NCBI RefSeq assembly: GCF_000934745.1
Contig: NZ_KN882168.1
Location: 186,001 to 250,000 of the forward strand
Origin: Desulfonatronum thioautotrophicum
GTDB taxonomy: Bacteria; Desulfobacterota; Desulfovibrionia; Desulfovibrionales; Desulfonatronaceae
Length of the DNA stretch: 64,000 bases
Direction: 5' to 3'
Below the pieces are notes generated by a model. That model was given only the letters and a program-made list of their open reading frames with translations, did not search any database and was not told the DNA's origin. The position numbers and the translations under genes are program-made. This document shows, one piece after another, positions 35,220 to 43,449 of the stretch (positions are counted from its first letter, which is position 1; every line of letters starts with the position of its first letter).

Positions 35220-37208
35220 TCAGGTACGTGTCCGCAACCCATCATGAACCTTTCTGGCCCTGTCCGCGCCCAGTCCGGGCAGGGACGTCAATTCTTCCAG
35301 TGATGCCCGAGCAATGGATTCCATGTCCGGATACCGATCCCAGAGGAGCCGAGCGGTCTTTGGGCCGACTCCGGGGATGGCTTCCAGGCGGGTGTCCAAG
35401 GCCTTGCGCCTTCTGGCTTGGCGTTGCCGGGAGACCACGAACCGGTGGGCCGCATCCCGGATTTGTTGCAAATAAAGCAGTGCCTTGCTGCCAGGCCGTA
35501 ACGGCAAGGGGTTCTTGCGACCGGGTCGAAAAACCTTGTCCTCCAACTCTCCGCCTCGTCGCCCGGCCTTGGCCATGGCCGCCAGGTTCCAAGTCTGGTC
35601 CAGCCCTGCCTTGGCGCAAACCCGAAGCACCGCCCCCAGCTGCCCCAATCCGCCATCGATAAGCAACAGATCCGGCCATGGCGGTCCGGCCTCGATCCGC
35701 CGATCCGCCCAATGGGCCAAGGCCAGATAATCATCATGGGTGCCTTCCAGTTCAGGCATGGCATGAACGCGGTAGGCTTCCGAAACAGGGTGGCCATCCT
35801 CGAAGACCACCATGCCCACCCGGACGCCCTGCCCACTGAGATGGGAGACGTCCACGGCTTCGATTCGTCGAACCGGTGCCGGCAGGTGCAAGGCCTCGGC
35901 CAGCAGAGAGGCCAAATCCGGTTCACGCTGCTTCATGGCTTCCAGGGCATTGGCCTGGGCCATTTTCACCAGCCGTCGCTCAGCCTCCCCCCGAGCAACA
36001 GCCAGACGCACCACGGCCCCACGACGCTCGGCAAGCAACTGGGCGATGGAGGTATTCTCCTCGGTTCCAGGCAGGTGCATGGGGAGAATGATGCGCTCCG
36101 GGATGAATCGCTCCGGCCCATAGAATTGGACCAGAAAGCTCTCCAGCATGTCGTCGTCGCCGCCCTCTTCCTCGTCTGATTCGTGAGCCATTCCTTTTTC
36201 GTGACCGCCGTCCATCTCGCCCTGCTGGGTTACAGGAAATTCGACTGCCTCAGGCAACGCTTTCTCTCCACCTTCCGGCACAGTGTCCACCCCTTTCAGT
36301 GAGACCTGCGATTGCTCCCTGGCTTCATCAACTGTCGGCCAGAAAAAACTCTTCCTGTCCAAAAGGCGGCCTTGGCGAATAAACAGGACACTGAGTCCCA
36401 CGCCCTGCTCATTCCAAACCAGACCGATCACATCCCGGTCCAGCTCATCCGGAAGCACGACAACCTGACGCTCCAGGGTCTGCCGAATTCCCTTGAGCAG
36501 ATCGCGAATCTCCGCAGCCTTCTCATACTCCATCAACAAAGAGTGTTCCTGCATCCGTTGGTTCAATGTGGTCACCAGTTCTCGGGATCGACCACTCAGA
36601 AACATCCGCACCCGCCGCACCATATCAGCATAGTCCTCCCGAGAAACATCCAGCACGCATGGAGCAGGACACTGACCGATATGATGGTAAAGACAGGGCC
36701 GGATCCGGTTGCGAAAAACCGTGTCCTTGCAACGTCGCAGCTTAAACAGGCGATGGATGGCCTTGAGGGTTTGGCGGGCTGCCTGGGAAGAAATAAATGG
36801 CCCATAATACAGGGCTCCATCCTTGCGCACCTTGCGGGTCAGCGTCAGACGGGGATAATCGGCCTGAGCGTCCAGCTTGAACAACACATACTGCTTGTCG
36901 TCTCGCAGACAAATATTGTAACGGGGCCGATGCTTCTTGATCAGACTTGATTCCAGAAGCAGGGCCTCCTTCTCCGTGGTGGTGTACAGCGTGTCCACTG
37001 CCGTCGATCTGGCGACCATGGCCCGCGTTTTGAGCGGGAGTTGTTTCGGAGGCCGAAAATAGGACGCCAACCGTCGACGCAGGTTTTTGGCCTTGCCAAC
37101 ATAAAGGATGCGGCCTTTGGTATCCTTGAAGAGATAGACCCCAGGAGTTTCCGGATACTTCTCCATGCCTTTTCTTTCAGGGAGGGGCAGATGGTCTTCG
37201 TGGGGCAT
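35220..37208 (-). CDS. uvrC: UvrC, excinuclease ABC subunit C
   Basis: About 662 residues. The GIY-YIG nuclease is at the N-terminus (ETPGVYLFKDTKGRILYVGK, then ANLRRRL-type KNLRRRL). It is followed by the Cys-rich segment (RPCLYHHIGQCPAPCV), the UVR motif (LLMEYEKAAEIRDLLKGI), the RNase H-like second nuclease (IEAVDVSHLSGQ, LLIDGG) and helix-hairpin-helix domains (AIPGVGPKTARLL; SLPGLGADRARKV). It makes both incisions in nucleotide excision repair. Start is uncertain among GTG 37217, ATG 37208 and ATG 37166. An acidic, low-complexity insert of about 50 residues (including DEEEGGDDD) lies between the UVR motif and the second nuclease. Confidence 0.94.
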   Translation of the reverse strand: MPHEDHLPLPERKGMEKYPETPGVYLFKDTKGRILYVGKAKNLRRRLASYFRPPKQLPLKTRAMVARSTAVDTLYTTTEKEALLLESSLIKKHRPRYNICLRDDKQYVLFKLDAQADYPRLTLTRKVRKDGALYYGPFISSQAARQTLKAIHRLFKLRRCKDTVFRNRIRPCLYHHIGQCPAPCVLDVSREDYADMVRRVRMFLSGRSRELVTTLNQRMQEHSLLMEYEKAAEIRDLLKGIRQTLERQVVVLPDELDRDVIGLVWNEQGVGLSVLFIRQGRLLDRKSFFWPTVDEAREQSQVSLKGVDTVPEGGEKALPEAVEFPVTQQGEMDGGHEKGMAHESDEEEGGDDDMLESFLVQFYGPERFIPERIILPMHLPGTEENTSIAQLLAERRGAVVRLAVARGEAERRLVKMAQANALEAMKQREPDLASLLAEALHLPAPVRRIEAVDVSHLSGQGVRVGMVVFEDGHPVSEAYRVHAMPELEGTHDDYLALAHWADRRIEAGPPWPDLLLIDGGLGQLGAVLRVCAKAGLDQTWNLAAMAKAGRRGGELEDKVFRPGRKNPLPLRPGSKALLYLQQIRDAAHRFVVSRQRQARRRKALDTRLEAIPGVGPKTARLLWDRYPDMESIARASLEELTSLPGLGADRARKVHDGLRTRT

Positions 37209-37217
37209 GTGCAACAC

Positions 37218-37604
37218 TTCTATGGGAAATCAGGGCCAAGGCCCAGGGTTGATCAGGATGAATTCACAGCCAACCATCCTACCCACGATTGCCTCGCCCC
37301 TCAATGGGAGAACTTTACCTGCTCAACATACAAATAACGATGATTGGCAAAAGGATTATCCATTTCCCAAAATTTATGCCCCAGATTTTGAAGGGTTCCG
37401 AGCAAGTCAACAATTAATATGGAAAAACCGCCGTTTGTGCCATTAGTCACAAAGAGGTCAATTAAGAGCGTTAATCTGTGCACTTACTCTTGACATTGGG
37501 TCAATATATACCGTAAGAGGCCATCACCTTGTTCCAAAATGTGCAAAGTTGTCCAGGCAACGTAATCGTTTCTCTTTTTCAACCAGGTGTTTCCTTTTAG
37601 CACA
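37218..37604. other. Upstream region of the Mrp operon
   Basis: About 390 bases between divergent uvrC and the Mrp operon. A TTGACA occurs at 37490-37495 followed by the A/T-rich TCAATATATACC, but no well-spaced -10 is seen. I recognise no riboswitch or gene here. The operon promoter must lie in this region. Confidence 0.4.
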
Positions 37605-38180
37605 ATGAACAACACATCCCTCTGGCTTCGCCACCGCGGCTTGATCCTCCAGATCCTCCTCCTCTCGGCCATCTGGCTGATACTTAGCGGCAGAACAGAC
37701 GCAGTCTACCTCTTCTGGGGTGTAGTGTCCGTTGCGTTCGTCATCTGGCTCAGTGGAAAGTTGCACTCCATTCCCTTGTCCGAGAACGAACCCTGCGGAA
37801 CGACACGGATCATCATTCCCCGACTGATCGTCTACCTGTTCTGGCTGGTCTGGCAGATCATCAAGTCCGGAGCCTACGTGGCCTACCTGATTCTGCACCC
37901 CAAAATGCCCATTGACCCGATGATCGTCCGCTTTACCTCCAAACAGCCCAATGTGCTGGCCCGTGTCATTCTGGGGAATTCCATCACCTTGACTCCGGGA
38001 ACGTTAACGCTGGACATTGAGGACGATCTGTTCACGGTCCATGCCCTGACCCAGGAAGTCGAAGAGGAGCTGGTCAGCGGCGACATGGAAGCCCGCGTGG
38101 CAAGGCTTTACATGCAGGACTGCACCAGTGAAGACATGTGCTGTGATATTGAACTGATCACTTCCGGACGGGGGAGATAA
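37605..38180 (+). CDS. mrpE: MrpE/MnhE-type cation antiporter subunit
   Basis: 191 residues from ATG 37605; GTG 37587 is an alternative. Two or three hydrophobic segments at the N-terminus (LILQILLLSAIWLILSG; AVYLFWGVVSVAFVIWLSG; LIVYLFWLVWQIIKSG) are followed by a soluble domain with SITLTPGTLTLDIEDDLFTVHAL, the MrpE signature. First gene of an 11-gene operon for a multisubunit Na+(K+)/H+ antiporter in the inner membrane. The next gene starts immediately after the stop. Confidence 0.9.
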   Translation: MNNTSLWLRHRGLILQILLLSAIWLILSGRTDAVYLFWGVVSVAFVIWLSGKLHSIPLSENEPCGTTRIIIPRLIVYLFWLVWQIIKSGAYVAYLILHPKMPIDPMIVRFTSKQPNVLARVILGNSITLTPGTLTLDIEDDLFTVHALTQEVEEELVSGDMEARVARLYMQDCTSEDMCCDIELITSGRGR

Positions 38181-38453
38181 ATGCAGACCTTCTTTATCAG
38201 TATCGCCCTGGTCCTCTGTATCGCCCTGCTGATCCCCTTTTACCGGGTCTACAAGGGACCGACGGTCTTTGACCGCCTACTGGGGGCCGCGGCGGTCGGA
38301 GCAAAGATCCTGACCCTGATCCTGCTTTTCGGCCTTATGTTTGACCGCTTGGATATGTTCATCGACATATCTCTTGGTTATGCCATTTTGAACTTTGTCG
38401 GGGTGATCGCCATGGCCAAGTATTTTCGTTCCAGCGCGAGGTCCGCGAAATGA
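38181..38453 (+). CDS. mrpF: MrpF/MnhF-type cation antiporter subunit
   Basis: 90 residues with three membrane segments. RVYKGPTVFDRLLGAAAVGAK after the first segment is the MrpF hallmark. The ATG directly abuts the mrpE stop, and the end overlaps mrpG by 4 bases. Confidence 0.92.
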   Translation: MQTFFISIALVLCIALLIPFYRVYKGPTVFDRLLGAAAVGAKILTLILLFGLMFDRLDMFIDISLGYAILNFVGVIAMAKYFRSSARSAK

Positions 38454-38770
38454 GTTTCATTCAGGACGCAATTGCCGTCATTCTGGTCCTGGGAGGGACG
38501 TTTTTCATGCTCGTGGGCAGCATCGGCATCAATCGCCTGCCTGACTTTTTTACCCGAGCCCATGCCTCCGGGAAGGTGGACACCCTGGGAATTTTGATGT
38601 TCCTCAGCGGATTGGCGGTCTTCGAGGGCTTCACCCTGACCTCGGCCAAGCTGTTGCTGATCATCGCCTTTGTCGCGTTCACCAGCCCCGTGGCTGCCCA
38701 CGCCCTGGCTCGCAGAGCGCTGATTTACGGCATGAAACCCTGGTACGGAAAACGCAAGGATGAAGGCTGA
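38450..38770 (+). CDS. mrpG: MrpG/MnhG-type cation antiporter subunit
   Basis: 106 residues with three membrane segments. GSIGINRLPDFFTRAHASGK followed by DTLG is diagnostic for MrpG. It overlaps mrpF by 4 bases and is followed after 3 bases by the MbhD-like gene. Confidence 0.93.
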   Translation: MSFIQDAIAVILVLGGTFFMLVGSIGINRLPDFFTRAHASGKVDTLGILMFLSGLAVFEGFTLTSAKLLLIIAFVAFTSPVAAHALARRALIYGMKPWYGKRKDEG

Positions 38771-38773
38771 GCC

Positions 38774-39019
38774 ATGCACTGGATGATTGAATTTCTGCTG
38801 TTCGTAATTCTGATCGTTGCCGCGCTCGTGGGCCTGACGGTCCGCAACCTGCTGGCCGCGGCGGTCATTTTGACCATCTTCAGCTTTCTCACAGCGGCGA
38901 TCATGGTCTCTCTGGGAGCCATCGACGTAGCCTTCACCGAGGCGGTGGTCGGCGCGGGTGCCGTTGGTGTATTCAGTATTGTTGCCATCCTCATGACCTC
39001 AAGGAAGAGTCGAGATTGA
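38774..39019 (+). CDS. MbhD-like (DUF4040) subunit, equivalent to part of the MrpA C-terminus
   Basis: 81 residues, three membrane segments, ending IDVAFTEAVVGAGAVGVFSI. The DVAFTEA-x5-G motif is that of the DUF4040/MbhD domain, which in canonical MrpA is fused behind the NuoL-like part and here is a separate protein. The stop overlaps the next start (TTGA). Confidence 0.85.
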   Translation: MHWMIEFLLFVILIVAALVGLTVRNLLAAAVILTIFSFLTAAIMVSLGAIDVAFTEAVVGAGAVGVFSIVAILMTSRKSRD

Positions 39020-39318
39020 AAACACTCCAATATCTCCTCCTGCTGGCTTTTCTGGGCATTTTAATCGTCGCGGTTACGAACTTACCCCCCCGAGGCGACG
39101 TCACCGCGCCGGTGCATCAGCATGTCAATCCCGCGGGTACTCCAGTAGCTGGAACGTATTTCATCCAGCACGCCTATGAAGACACCAGAACGCCGAACAT
39201 GGTTACGGTCATCCTGGCTGACTACCGGGCCTTTGATACCCTGGGCGAGGTCATCGTCGTCTTTGCCGGAGGTATTGCCTGCTTCTTCATTCTGAACCTT
39301 GGGAGAAGAAAGCCATGA
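39016..39318 (+). CDS. MbhE-like subunit of the antiporter
   Basis: 100 residues. It begins at TTG 39016 overlapping the previous stop. One N-terminal membrane segment (YLLLLAFLGILIVAV) is followed by a short external part, DYRAFDTLGEVIVVFAGGIA and a second membrane segment. YRAFDTLGE is the MbhE/MrpA C-terminal signature. Thus the MrpA tail is split into two genes here. Confidence 0.82.
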   Translation: MKTLQYLLLLAFLGILIVAVTNLPPRGDVTAPVHQHVNPAGTPVAGTYFIQHAYEDTRTPNMVTVILADYRAFDTLGEVIVVFAGGIACFFILNLGRRKP

Positions 39319-39785
39319 GCACCACCAATACGGAGCTGTGCAGCAAGGAATCCTCAATGATGGCTCCCACGGAGAGCCCGATTGTGCATCTGGCCAGCCG
39401 CGGCATTTCTCCGGTCATCCTGCTCATCGGCATGTACGTCTTTTTCCATGGGCACTACAGCCCAGGAGGCGGCTTTCAGGGCGGCGTGCTTCTGGCAGCG
39501 GCGATCCTGCTGTTGCGTTTGAGCCTGGGCACCTCGCTTTCCCAGCCGGTCATGCCGTCCTGGATCACGTTGCGGCTCAGCGCCCTGGGAGCGCTGATTT
39601 TCGCTGGAATCGGACTGGTATCCATTTTCTTCGGCGGCAACTTCCTGGACTATCACTACCTGCCCATGCCGTGGCTCGAACCGGCCTACCTCCGCTACTA
39701 TGGCATCCTGCTGGTTGAGGTGGGTGTAACCATAACCGTCATGACAACGCTGGTCGCGATTTACGACGACCTGCTGGGATGTTGA
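39315..39785 (+). CDS. mrpB: MrpB/MnhB-type (MbhF-like) antiporter subunit
   Basis: 156 residues. After a hydrophilic N-terminus come four membrane segments, with GHYSPGGGFQGGVLLAAAIL as the MnhB signature. It overlaps the MbhE-like gene by 4 bases and mrpC by 7. Confidence 0.9.
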   Translation: MSTTNTELCSKESSMMAPTESPIVHLASRGISPVILLIGMYVFFHGHYSPGGGFQGGVLLAAAILLLRLSLGTSLSQPVMPSWITLRLSALGALIFAGIGLVSIFFGGNFLDYHYLPMPWLEPAYLRYYGILLVEVGVTITVMTTLVAIYDDLLGC

Positions 39786-40156
39786 GCATGTTGGAATTCA
39801 TCCAAGGCTATTACGCCTACATCTTTCTGGCCACGGCATTCACCATCGGCCTGTACGGGATGATGGTGAAACAGAACCTGATGAAAAAGGTTCTGGGAAT
39901 GTCCATTGTCGCCGCCACCACAATCATGTTCTGGATCGTCGGTGCGTACAAGGAAGGCGCAGGGGTTACGGTACTGGACCCGCGCTTCGGTGTTGAAGAC
40001 CCGGGAATGTATCTCAATCCACTGCCGCATACGTTGATGCTCACGGCCATCGTCGTGGCCGTGGTCACCTTGGGCGTGGCCCTGGCCCTGCTTATCGGTA
40101 TCTATCGAGAGTACAAAACGCTTGACGAACCAACCCTCCTGGAGCGGATGAAATGA
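39779..40156 (+). CDS. mrpC: MrpC/MnhC-type (NuoK-like) antiporter subunit
   Basis: 125 residues with three membrane segments in the NuoK pattern (IGLYGMMVKQNLMKKVLGMS; DPGMYLNPLPHTLMLTAIVV). The ATG at 39779 overlaps mrpB; ATG 39788 is an alternative. A loop between segments two and three (KEGAGVTVLDPRFG) is longer than in NuoK. It overlaps mrpD by 4 bases. Confidence 0.9.
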   Translation: MLSMLEFIQGYYAYIFLATAFTIGLYGMMVKQNLMKKVLGMSIVAATTIMFWIVGAYKEGAGVTVLDPRFGVEDPGMYLNPLPHTLMLTAIVVAVVTLGVALALLIGIYREYKTLDEPTLLERMK

Positions 40157-41652
40157 TCAGCTCCCAAGCTCCCATCCTCATCCCGATGACCTTTTTGTTC
40201 GCGGCGATGCTCATCCCGTTGGTGGGCGCCGTGAACCGTGCCGCAGCCCATCTCACCGCGGTGCTGGGATCAGCCCTGGCCCTGTATTTCTCGGTCATCG
40301 GCATGCAGACCACGCTGGCCCAGGGACGGATCAGCTACCATATTGCCGGGTGGATGCCGCCCATCGGGATCGAGTTCGTCATGGACCCGCTCTCGGCCTT
40401 TATTTGCGCCTTGCTTTGCGGCGTGACCTTCATCGTGATGGTCTTTGGCAAGCGGAGCGTGGAGTACGAGATCCCCCAGAAAGAGATCGCGTTTTACAGC
40501 TTGTCCATGCTTCTCCTGGGCGGCTTGGCCGGGATGGTCATGACCGGCGACCTTTTCAACCTGTATGTGTATCTGGAAATCGCCGCCCTGGCCGGATACG
40601 CCCTGGTCGCCATTGGCGACAAACGGGCCGTTGTCTCGGCGTTCCGCTACCTGGTGATGGGCACGGTGGGTGCGACCTTCTACCTGTTGGGAGTGGCTCT
40701 GATTTTCATCAGCACCGGCACATTGAACATGGCGGACATCGCGCAACTGATGCCCATGGTTCAGGATTCCCCGGCAGTCATCGTCGGCCTGGTGCTCATC
40801 GTCCTGGGAACGGCACTCAAGATGGCCCTGTTTCCGATGCATGCCTGGCTGCCCGACGCCTACACCCACGCTTCTACTACGGCCACGGCCCTGATTGCTC
40901 CCATCGGCACGAAGGTTTCCGCGTATGTGCTGTTCCGGGTGTTGTTCTTCGTGGTCGACCCTGATCATCTGCGCACCGAACTGTTGAACCTGTTGCAGAT
41001 CATTGGCTATCTGGGAGCGGCGGGCATCATCTGGGGCTCGATCATGGCCATCTGCCAGTCGGAACTGAAACGGATGCTGGCCTACAGCAGTGTGGCCCAG
41101 GTCGGCTATATCGCGGTGGGTATCTCCCTGGCATCGCCACTTGGGTTTATCGGCGCGATTCTCCATGCCTTGAACCATGCCGTGATGAAATGCTGTCTCT
41201 TTTTCATCAGCGGCAACATGCGCCTGCGCCTCGGGCACAGCATGATTCCCCAGATGACCAACGGCCTGCGCAAGTCCATGCCATGGACATCAGCCGCTTT
41301 CACCCTTGCGGCCATCTCCATGATCGGCCTGCCGCCCACCGCCGGCTTCTTTGGGAAGTGGTACCTGGCCCTGGGCGCCATTGAACAGTCCCACTGGATC
41401 TTTCTGTCGGCCCTGCTGATCAGCACCATCCTGAACGTTGCCTACTTTTTCCGGGTCATGGAGCGGATGTATCTCAAGCCGCAGGAACCCGAAGGGGTGG
41501 ACTACAGCGAGCAGACCATTGTTCGCAACGAAGCCCCGGCGTCCATGCTCGTTCCGACGCTCTTTTTGGCCCTCAGCCTCCTGGTGCTCGGCTTTGCCAA
41601 CGCCTGGATCGTCACCAACCTCATCGTGCCCATGATCCCCGGCTGGCTCTAA
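40153..41652 (+). CDS. mrpD: MrpD-type (NuoL/M/N-like) antiporter subunit, first copy
   Basis: 499 residues, about 14 membrane segments. The proton-translocation residues of this superfamily are present: Glu in NLYVYLEIAALAGYALVA and Lys in GTALKMALFPMHAWLPDAY. Further Lys and His follow in the second half (ELKRMLAYSSVAQVGYI, LNHAVMKCCLFF). It couples Na+ (or K+) export to H+ import. First of three related large subunits in this operon. Confidence 0.9.
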   Translation: MISSQAPILIPMTFLFAAMLIPLVGAVNRAAAHLTAVLGSALALYFSVIGMQTTLAQGRISYHIAGWMPPIGIEFVMDPLSAFICALLCGVTFIVMVFGKRSVEYEIPQKEIAFYSLSMLLLGGLAGMVMTGDLFNLYVYLEIAALAGYALVAIGDKRAVVSAFRYLVMGTVGATFYLLGVALIFISTGTLNMADIAQLMPMVQDSPAVIVGLVLIVLGTALKMALFPMHAWLPDAYTHASTTATALIAPIGTKVSAYVLFRVLFFVVDPDHLRTELLNLLQIIGYLGAAGIIWGSIMAICQSELKRMLAYSSVAQVGYIAVGISLASPLGFIGAILHALNHAVMKCCLFFISGNMRLRLGHSMIPQMTNGLRKSMPWTSAAFTLAAISMIGLPPTAGFFGKWYLALGAIEQSHWIFLSALLISTILNVAYFFRVMERMYLKPQEPEGVDYSEQTIVRNEAPASMLVPTLFLALSLLVLGFANAWIVTNLIVPMIPGWL

Positions 41653-41665
41653 GGGACTAAAACCA

Positions 41666-43201
41666 ATGCACGAAATCGTCACCTATACCTCCTCGGTTCC
41701 CTTTCTGGCAGTCCTGGTTTCCCTGGCCGCTGTCCCGCTGATCTATGCCAGCTCCAACCGTCCGAACATGCGTGAGTTCTGGACCTTGGCCGCGGCCTTT
41801 ATAAAGTTTCCGCTGGTCCTCTCCCTGCTGCCTGGTGTCATGGCCGGAGAGGTGGCGGAATTCACCATTGTCCAAATCTCGGCATCCCCGGATATCGCCC
41901 TGAAACTGCGGGCCGACGCCGTGGGCATGCTTTTCGCCGTGGTTGCCTCGGGATTATGGATACTGACGTCATTTTATTCCATCGGGTACATGCGCGGGGC
42001 CAACGAAAAGAAGCAGACCCGCTATTTCGCCAGCTTCGCGGTCTGTCTTTCGGCCACCATCGGCATCGCCTTTTCCGCCAATCTGCTCACGTTTCTGATC
42101 TTCTACGAAATATTGTCTCTGGCCACCTACCCCCTGGTCATCCACAAGGAAAACAAGGAGGCCATGCGCTCCGGCCGCCAATACCTGCTTTACGCCATGT
42201 CCGCCGGCGTAGTGCTCATCGCGGCCATCGGGATCACCTACTCCATTGCCGGCACTTTGGACTTCAACCCCGGCGGTATCTTCGGCGGTATTGTACTGGA
42301 TCCCGTACTGATCAAGGTGGTCTTCATTCTGTTCATCGCCGGAGTGGGCGTGAAGGCCGGCATCATGCCCCTGCAAAGCTGGTTGCCCGCGGCCATGGTC
42401 GCTCCGACACCGGTCTCCGCCCTGCTGCATGCCGTGGCCGTGGTCAAGGCCGGAGTCTTCGGGGTGATCCGAGTTGTCGGCTTCATTTTCGGACCGGAGG
42501 TGATGCACGAGTTCAGCCTGAACCTGATCCTGGCGACCTTTTCCGGGGCCACGGTCATTCTGGCCTCCCTCATCGCCCTGAACCAGGACGACCTGAAGCG
42601 CCGGTTGGCCTACTCCACTGTCGGGCATCTTTCCTACATTGTTCTCGGCGTGGCACTGCTCACGCCCGAGGGTTTCACCGGCGGGCTGCTGCACCTCTCC
42701 AACCATGCAACGACAAAAATATGTCTCTTTTTCTGTGCCGGAGCCATCTACGTCAATTTGCATAAAACCAAGATCTCCCAGTTGGACGGCATCGGCAGGG
42801 TAATGCCCTGGACCATGGGAGCGTTCACCATTGGCGCCTTGGGCTTGGCCGGGGTTCCACCCATTAATGCCTTTGTCAGCAAATGGTTTCTCTGTCAGGG
42901 GGCCATGGCCGCGGACCAGACCATCATTCTGGGTATTTTTCTGCTCAGCGGCCTGCTCAACGCCGCCTACTTCTTCCCCATTGTCCAGCGGGCCTTTTTC
43001 CGACCGGGTGGCAAGGACCTGGAAAAGCACGGCGAAGCCTCGCTCTTGATGGTCGTGCCCATCTGCATCGTGGCCACGTTATCCGTCCTGCTGGGCCTGC
43101 AACCCAATTTGATCCTCAACATGTATGACCTTGCTGCCGGGATCTCGCAAAGCGTATTCCAGCTGCCCGCGGTCTTTATCGCCTCAGGAGTCTGGCCATG
43201 A
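41666..43201 (+). CDS. NuoL/M/N-like antiporter subunit, second copy
   Basis: 511 residues, about 14 membrane segments. FLIFYEILSLATYPLV supplies the Glu and GVGVKAGIMPLQSWLPAAM the Lys. DDLKRRLAYSTVGHLSYI and LSNHATTKICLFF complete the second half. It may take the place of the NuoL-like half of MrpA, which is otherwise missing, or be a second MrpD. The stop overlaps the following small gene by 4 bases. Confidence 0.85.
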   Translation: MHEIVTYTSSVPFLAVLVSLAAVPLIYASSNRPNMREFWTLAAAFIKFPLVLSLLPGVMAGEVAEFTIVQISASPDIALKLRADAVGMLFAVVASGLWILTSFYSIGYMRGANEKKQTRYFASFAVCLSATIGIAFSANLLTFLIFYEILSLATYPLVIHKENKEAMRSGRQYLLYAMSAGVVLIAAIGITYSIAGTLDFNPGGIFGGIVLDPVLIKVVFILFIAGVGVKAGIMPLQSWLPAAMVAPTPVSALLHAVAVVKAGVFGVIRVVGFIFGPEVMHEFSLNLILATFSGATVILASLIALNQDDLKRRLAYSTVGHLSYIVLGVALLTPEGFTGGLLHLSNHATTKICLFFCAGAIYVNLHKTKISQLDGIGRVMPWTMGAFTIGALGLAGVPPINAFVSKWFLCQGAMAADQTIILGIFLLSGLLNAAYFFPIVQRAFFRPGGKDLEKHGEASLLMVVPICIVATLSVLLGLQPNLILNMYDLAAGISQSVFQLPAVFIASGVWP

Positions 43202-43449
43202 AACAGTGGCATTGGATCGTTCTTCTCGGCCTCACGGCGCTCTCGGTCATCGGCCAATTCATCGAGCACCATTACTGGTGGGAAGCCATTCCCGGCTTTT
43301 TCGCGGTATTCGGATTCGTCGGCAGCCTCGTGCTGATTTTTATCGCCAAATACTGCGCGAACCTGTTCATTGCCCAGAAACCGAACTACTATGACGCTCT
43401 TCAGCAAGACCACGATACCGACCAGGAAGTAAATACCAATGCCCATTGA
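43198..43449 (+). CDS. Small two-segment membrane protein in the antiporter operon
   Basis: 83 residues. It has two hydrophobic segments (HWIVLLGLTALSVIGQFIEHHY and GFFAVFGFVGSLVLIFIAKYC), then an acidic, hydrophilic tail. It overlaps the genes on both sides (4 and 11 bases), so it is surely translated with them. I recognise no family; it is probably an accessory subunit of this antiporter type. Confidence 0.8.
   Translation: MKQWHWIVLLGLTALSVIGQFIEHHYWWEAIPGFFAVFGFVGSLVLIFIAKYCANLFIAQKPNYYDALQQDHDTDQEVNTNAH

Noticed and set aside
37484-37520. Sigma-70 promoter for the Mrp operon at TTGACA
   Set aside because: No -10 sequence lies at a suitable distance; the A/T-rich stretch is too close.
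40270-41238. Reverse frame opposite mrpD
   Set aside because: Rich in His/Gln/Asp/Gly as expected of the complement of a membrane-protein gene; no motif.
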